Assembly: GCA_014885115.2 (NCBI GenBank) | Contig: WKLE02000019.1 | Coordinates: 1-58,518 of the forward strand | DNA: 58,518 nucleotides | Reading direction: 5' to 3' | From: Asterionellopsis glacialis | Taxonomy: Eukaryota > Bacillariophyta > Plagiogrammaphyceae > Rhaphoneidales > Asterionellopsidaceae | In this document: positions 56,929 through 58,518 of the stretch, piece by piece | Layout of the letters: every line of letters begins with the position of its first letter | How positions within the stretch are numbered: position 1 is the stretch's first letter | Program-made: the position numbers and the translations under genes | Notes under the pieces: generated by a model | Told to the model about the DNA's origin: nothing | The model's database searches: none | The model's input: only the letters and a program-made list of their open reading frames with translations

Positions 56929-58518
56929 CGATACCGTTGCCGTCGTCACCGGGGGGGGGGTCCCGTCTACCCACAGTGCACAGTGACAACCTTTCCGAGA
57001 TAGGTCTCAAGTGCCCGAGGATAAGAATTAAATCAAGAGAATATTAAATAGTGCGCTTTTCGATTGTTATAGTCTTAGTTGGTCTTTCTTTTCTCGACAT
57101 GGAATTCAGGTTGATCGACACAGTGTACATTTGTTTACATCCATAAAAGAGCTAGCACCGAATCGACGAATCTCCCATCTAACCATATAAAGTAGAAGTA
57201 TTGATGTCCCGTCTCAGTGCTGCTGTGACTTTCGCCCTGAAACGTGTAGTATCGTAATTTTGATCCAAGATCAAGCAAGACAGGCGTCGTCATTCATTCT
57301 TTATTTCGAGGTGACTTTGCTTTTTCGTTGCGGGCGGCCTCGGTATTCTTCAATGATTCTTTTAAGATGTGAATAAAAAACATATGATTTATACTCCGAT
57401 TCATTGCGTTCTTGGCGCTCAATCGTGCTGCTTTGGCGCACAAAACCATCCCCCTTTTCGTCGGCTGGACATTGAATCTTTTAAGGGTACACATGAATGA
57501 ATTATAAAATATTTCAATTCTTTAGGTAAGAAATATATAGATCTGCATCTACCTATGTACGATATATGTACTACTATGTGTACATAAAAACATACTTCAT
57601 GTGTATACCAGGTACCTGGTAGATGCTTTACAATGTACCCAGGTACCTCCTGGTACAGGTACGGAGTCTTCGTCATGCATGAATGGACAGTCAGTGTTTC
57701 CCAAAACTGGGGTGAAAATTCCTCGCACGCAGAATTTCGGAGTATGACAATTCAACGCGGTATTGAAGACGCAGCATGACGACAATGCAGGTCTTCTGAT
57801 CTTTTATCAATTTTGACGTAGTTCAGGCCTATTCCATAAAGTGGTACAATAGGAGTTTGTTGTGAATTATTGTGTCCTTAATACTGTAAAACTGTACCAT
57901 ACTGTATGTTGCATGGCAATTTGCATTTCCTCTTGACCGTTTTCAAGGAGGTCGGGTCCAAAAAAGATTGATTGCCTGCAGCTGCTGGAACATTCATATA
58001 TTGTAGAGACTACTGATCCTGAAGCATCTCTGATTGGCACATGAATAGCAAGAAAAAGATCCAAATGTCAAATCCTTTTTTTATAATTATTAGAGTACTG
58101 CTTCCATTCACACCACGTAGTCCTACAACAACAATAACACAACAAAAACAGCAAAATGATTGTGCATCATTGAATTGACTTTTTCAGTCAGTTATTTTAA
58201 ATTCAATGGCAACTAGCCATGGGGTACCATGGCAAAGTACATGAAAATTAATCCAGAAGAATCAAAGGCATTCGTGTGCAATACTATTTGTCCAATACAC
58301 CGACAACAAATCAGCCGAAAGCTCAAATCTTTGAAAGAACAGCAAATACCAATATGATCCTTTGCCAGTAGGCAGAGTGAACATGAAAATTATAACAATA
58401 GTGTTCAACCAGGAAAAAGATTTATTAATAGGAACCAACATAAAATATTTTTCACAACAATCAAGAAGACTGTGAACGACAATCCTACTAGGACAATCAC
58501 TGTTTCTGTAATAAAAAG
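56929..58518. other. Gene-poor right end
   Basis: About 1.6 kb upstream of the GH81 gene. A run of ten Gs (56951-56960) lies just before the GH81 start, in its presumed 5' untranslated region. It also includes the palindrome at 57606-57621. A lysine-rich 66-codon minus-strand frame with an ATG (57294-57494) has no other support. Nothing was recognised from 58080 to the end. Confidence 0.4.
57606..57621. repeat. Perfect 16-base palindrome TACCAGGTACCTGGTA
   Basis: The sequence is its own reverse complement, and half-sites (CCAGGTAC, CCTGGTAC) follow at 57639-57658. It is the best copy of a motif scattered through the intergenic DNA of this window. Confidence 0.9.

Noticed and set aside
57294..57494. 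A 66-codon lysine-rich minus frame with an ATG start
   Set aside because: The length is within chance expectation and no family or splice evidence was found.

Overview
The window is nuclear DNA from a eukaryotic alga, most likely a diatom (stramenopile). Genes are large and carry few introns, all GT-AG and about 80-215 bp. Several proteins start with a signal peptide followed by an 'AF'-type cleavage site, the presequence used to enter a plastid of red-algal origin. Gene content fits: plastid flavodoxin, a GH81 beta-1,3-glucanase suited to chrysolaminarin, and a carotenoid oxygenase. Species cannot be named from the sequence. There are two assembly gaps (15491-15578 and 25880-25929).

Layout, left to right: COG2 Golgi tether (-, cut by the window edge); ELP1 Elongator scaffold (+); plastid RimM-type 30S maturation factor (-); tesmin/LIN54-type CXC protein (+); DNA polymerase delta catalytic subunit (-); coiled-coil protein (+); CTP synthase with plastid-type presequence (-); plastid flavodoxin with a C-terminal extension (+); possible small spliced gene and a large P-loop ATPase with helical repeats (-); a TFIIIC TPR subunit, GTF3C3/TFC4-like (-); a type I membrane protein with a huge Gly/Asp/Ser/Thr repeat and a duplicated Cys/His tail module (+); a secreted choice-of-anchor I/phytase-esterase-like propeller (-); a carotenoid cleavage oxygenase (-); a plastid-type hypothetical protein (+); a plastid YchF ATPase (-); ESCRT-III SNF7/CHMP4 (+); a membrane-anchored GH81 endo-beta-1,3-glucanase (-).

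Neighbours almost strictly alternate strand, giving head-to-head starts and tail-to-tail ends. Most genes are housekeeping and do not form one pathway. One local theme is three consecutive plastid-type proteins at 44992-49827. Intergenic DNA is mostly AT-rich and featureless, with a recurring TACCAGGTA/TACCTGGTA motif, a TTTCATG heptamer array, and two weak coding-like relics interrupted by in-frame TAA.

Items most worth following up are the Pol delta CysB motif lacking two of four Fe-S cysteines, the GH81 micro-exon that encodes the catalytic Asp motif, the flavodoxin extension, and the Gly/Asp repeat membrane protein. No convincing new multi-gene system was found.
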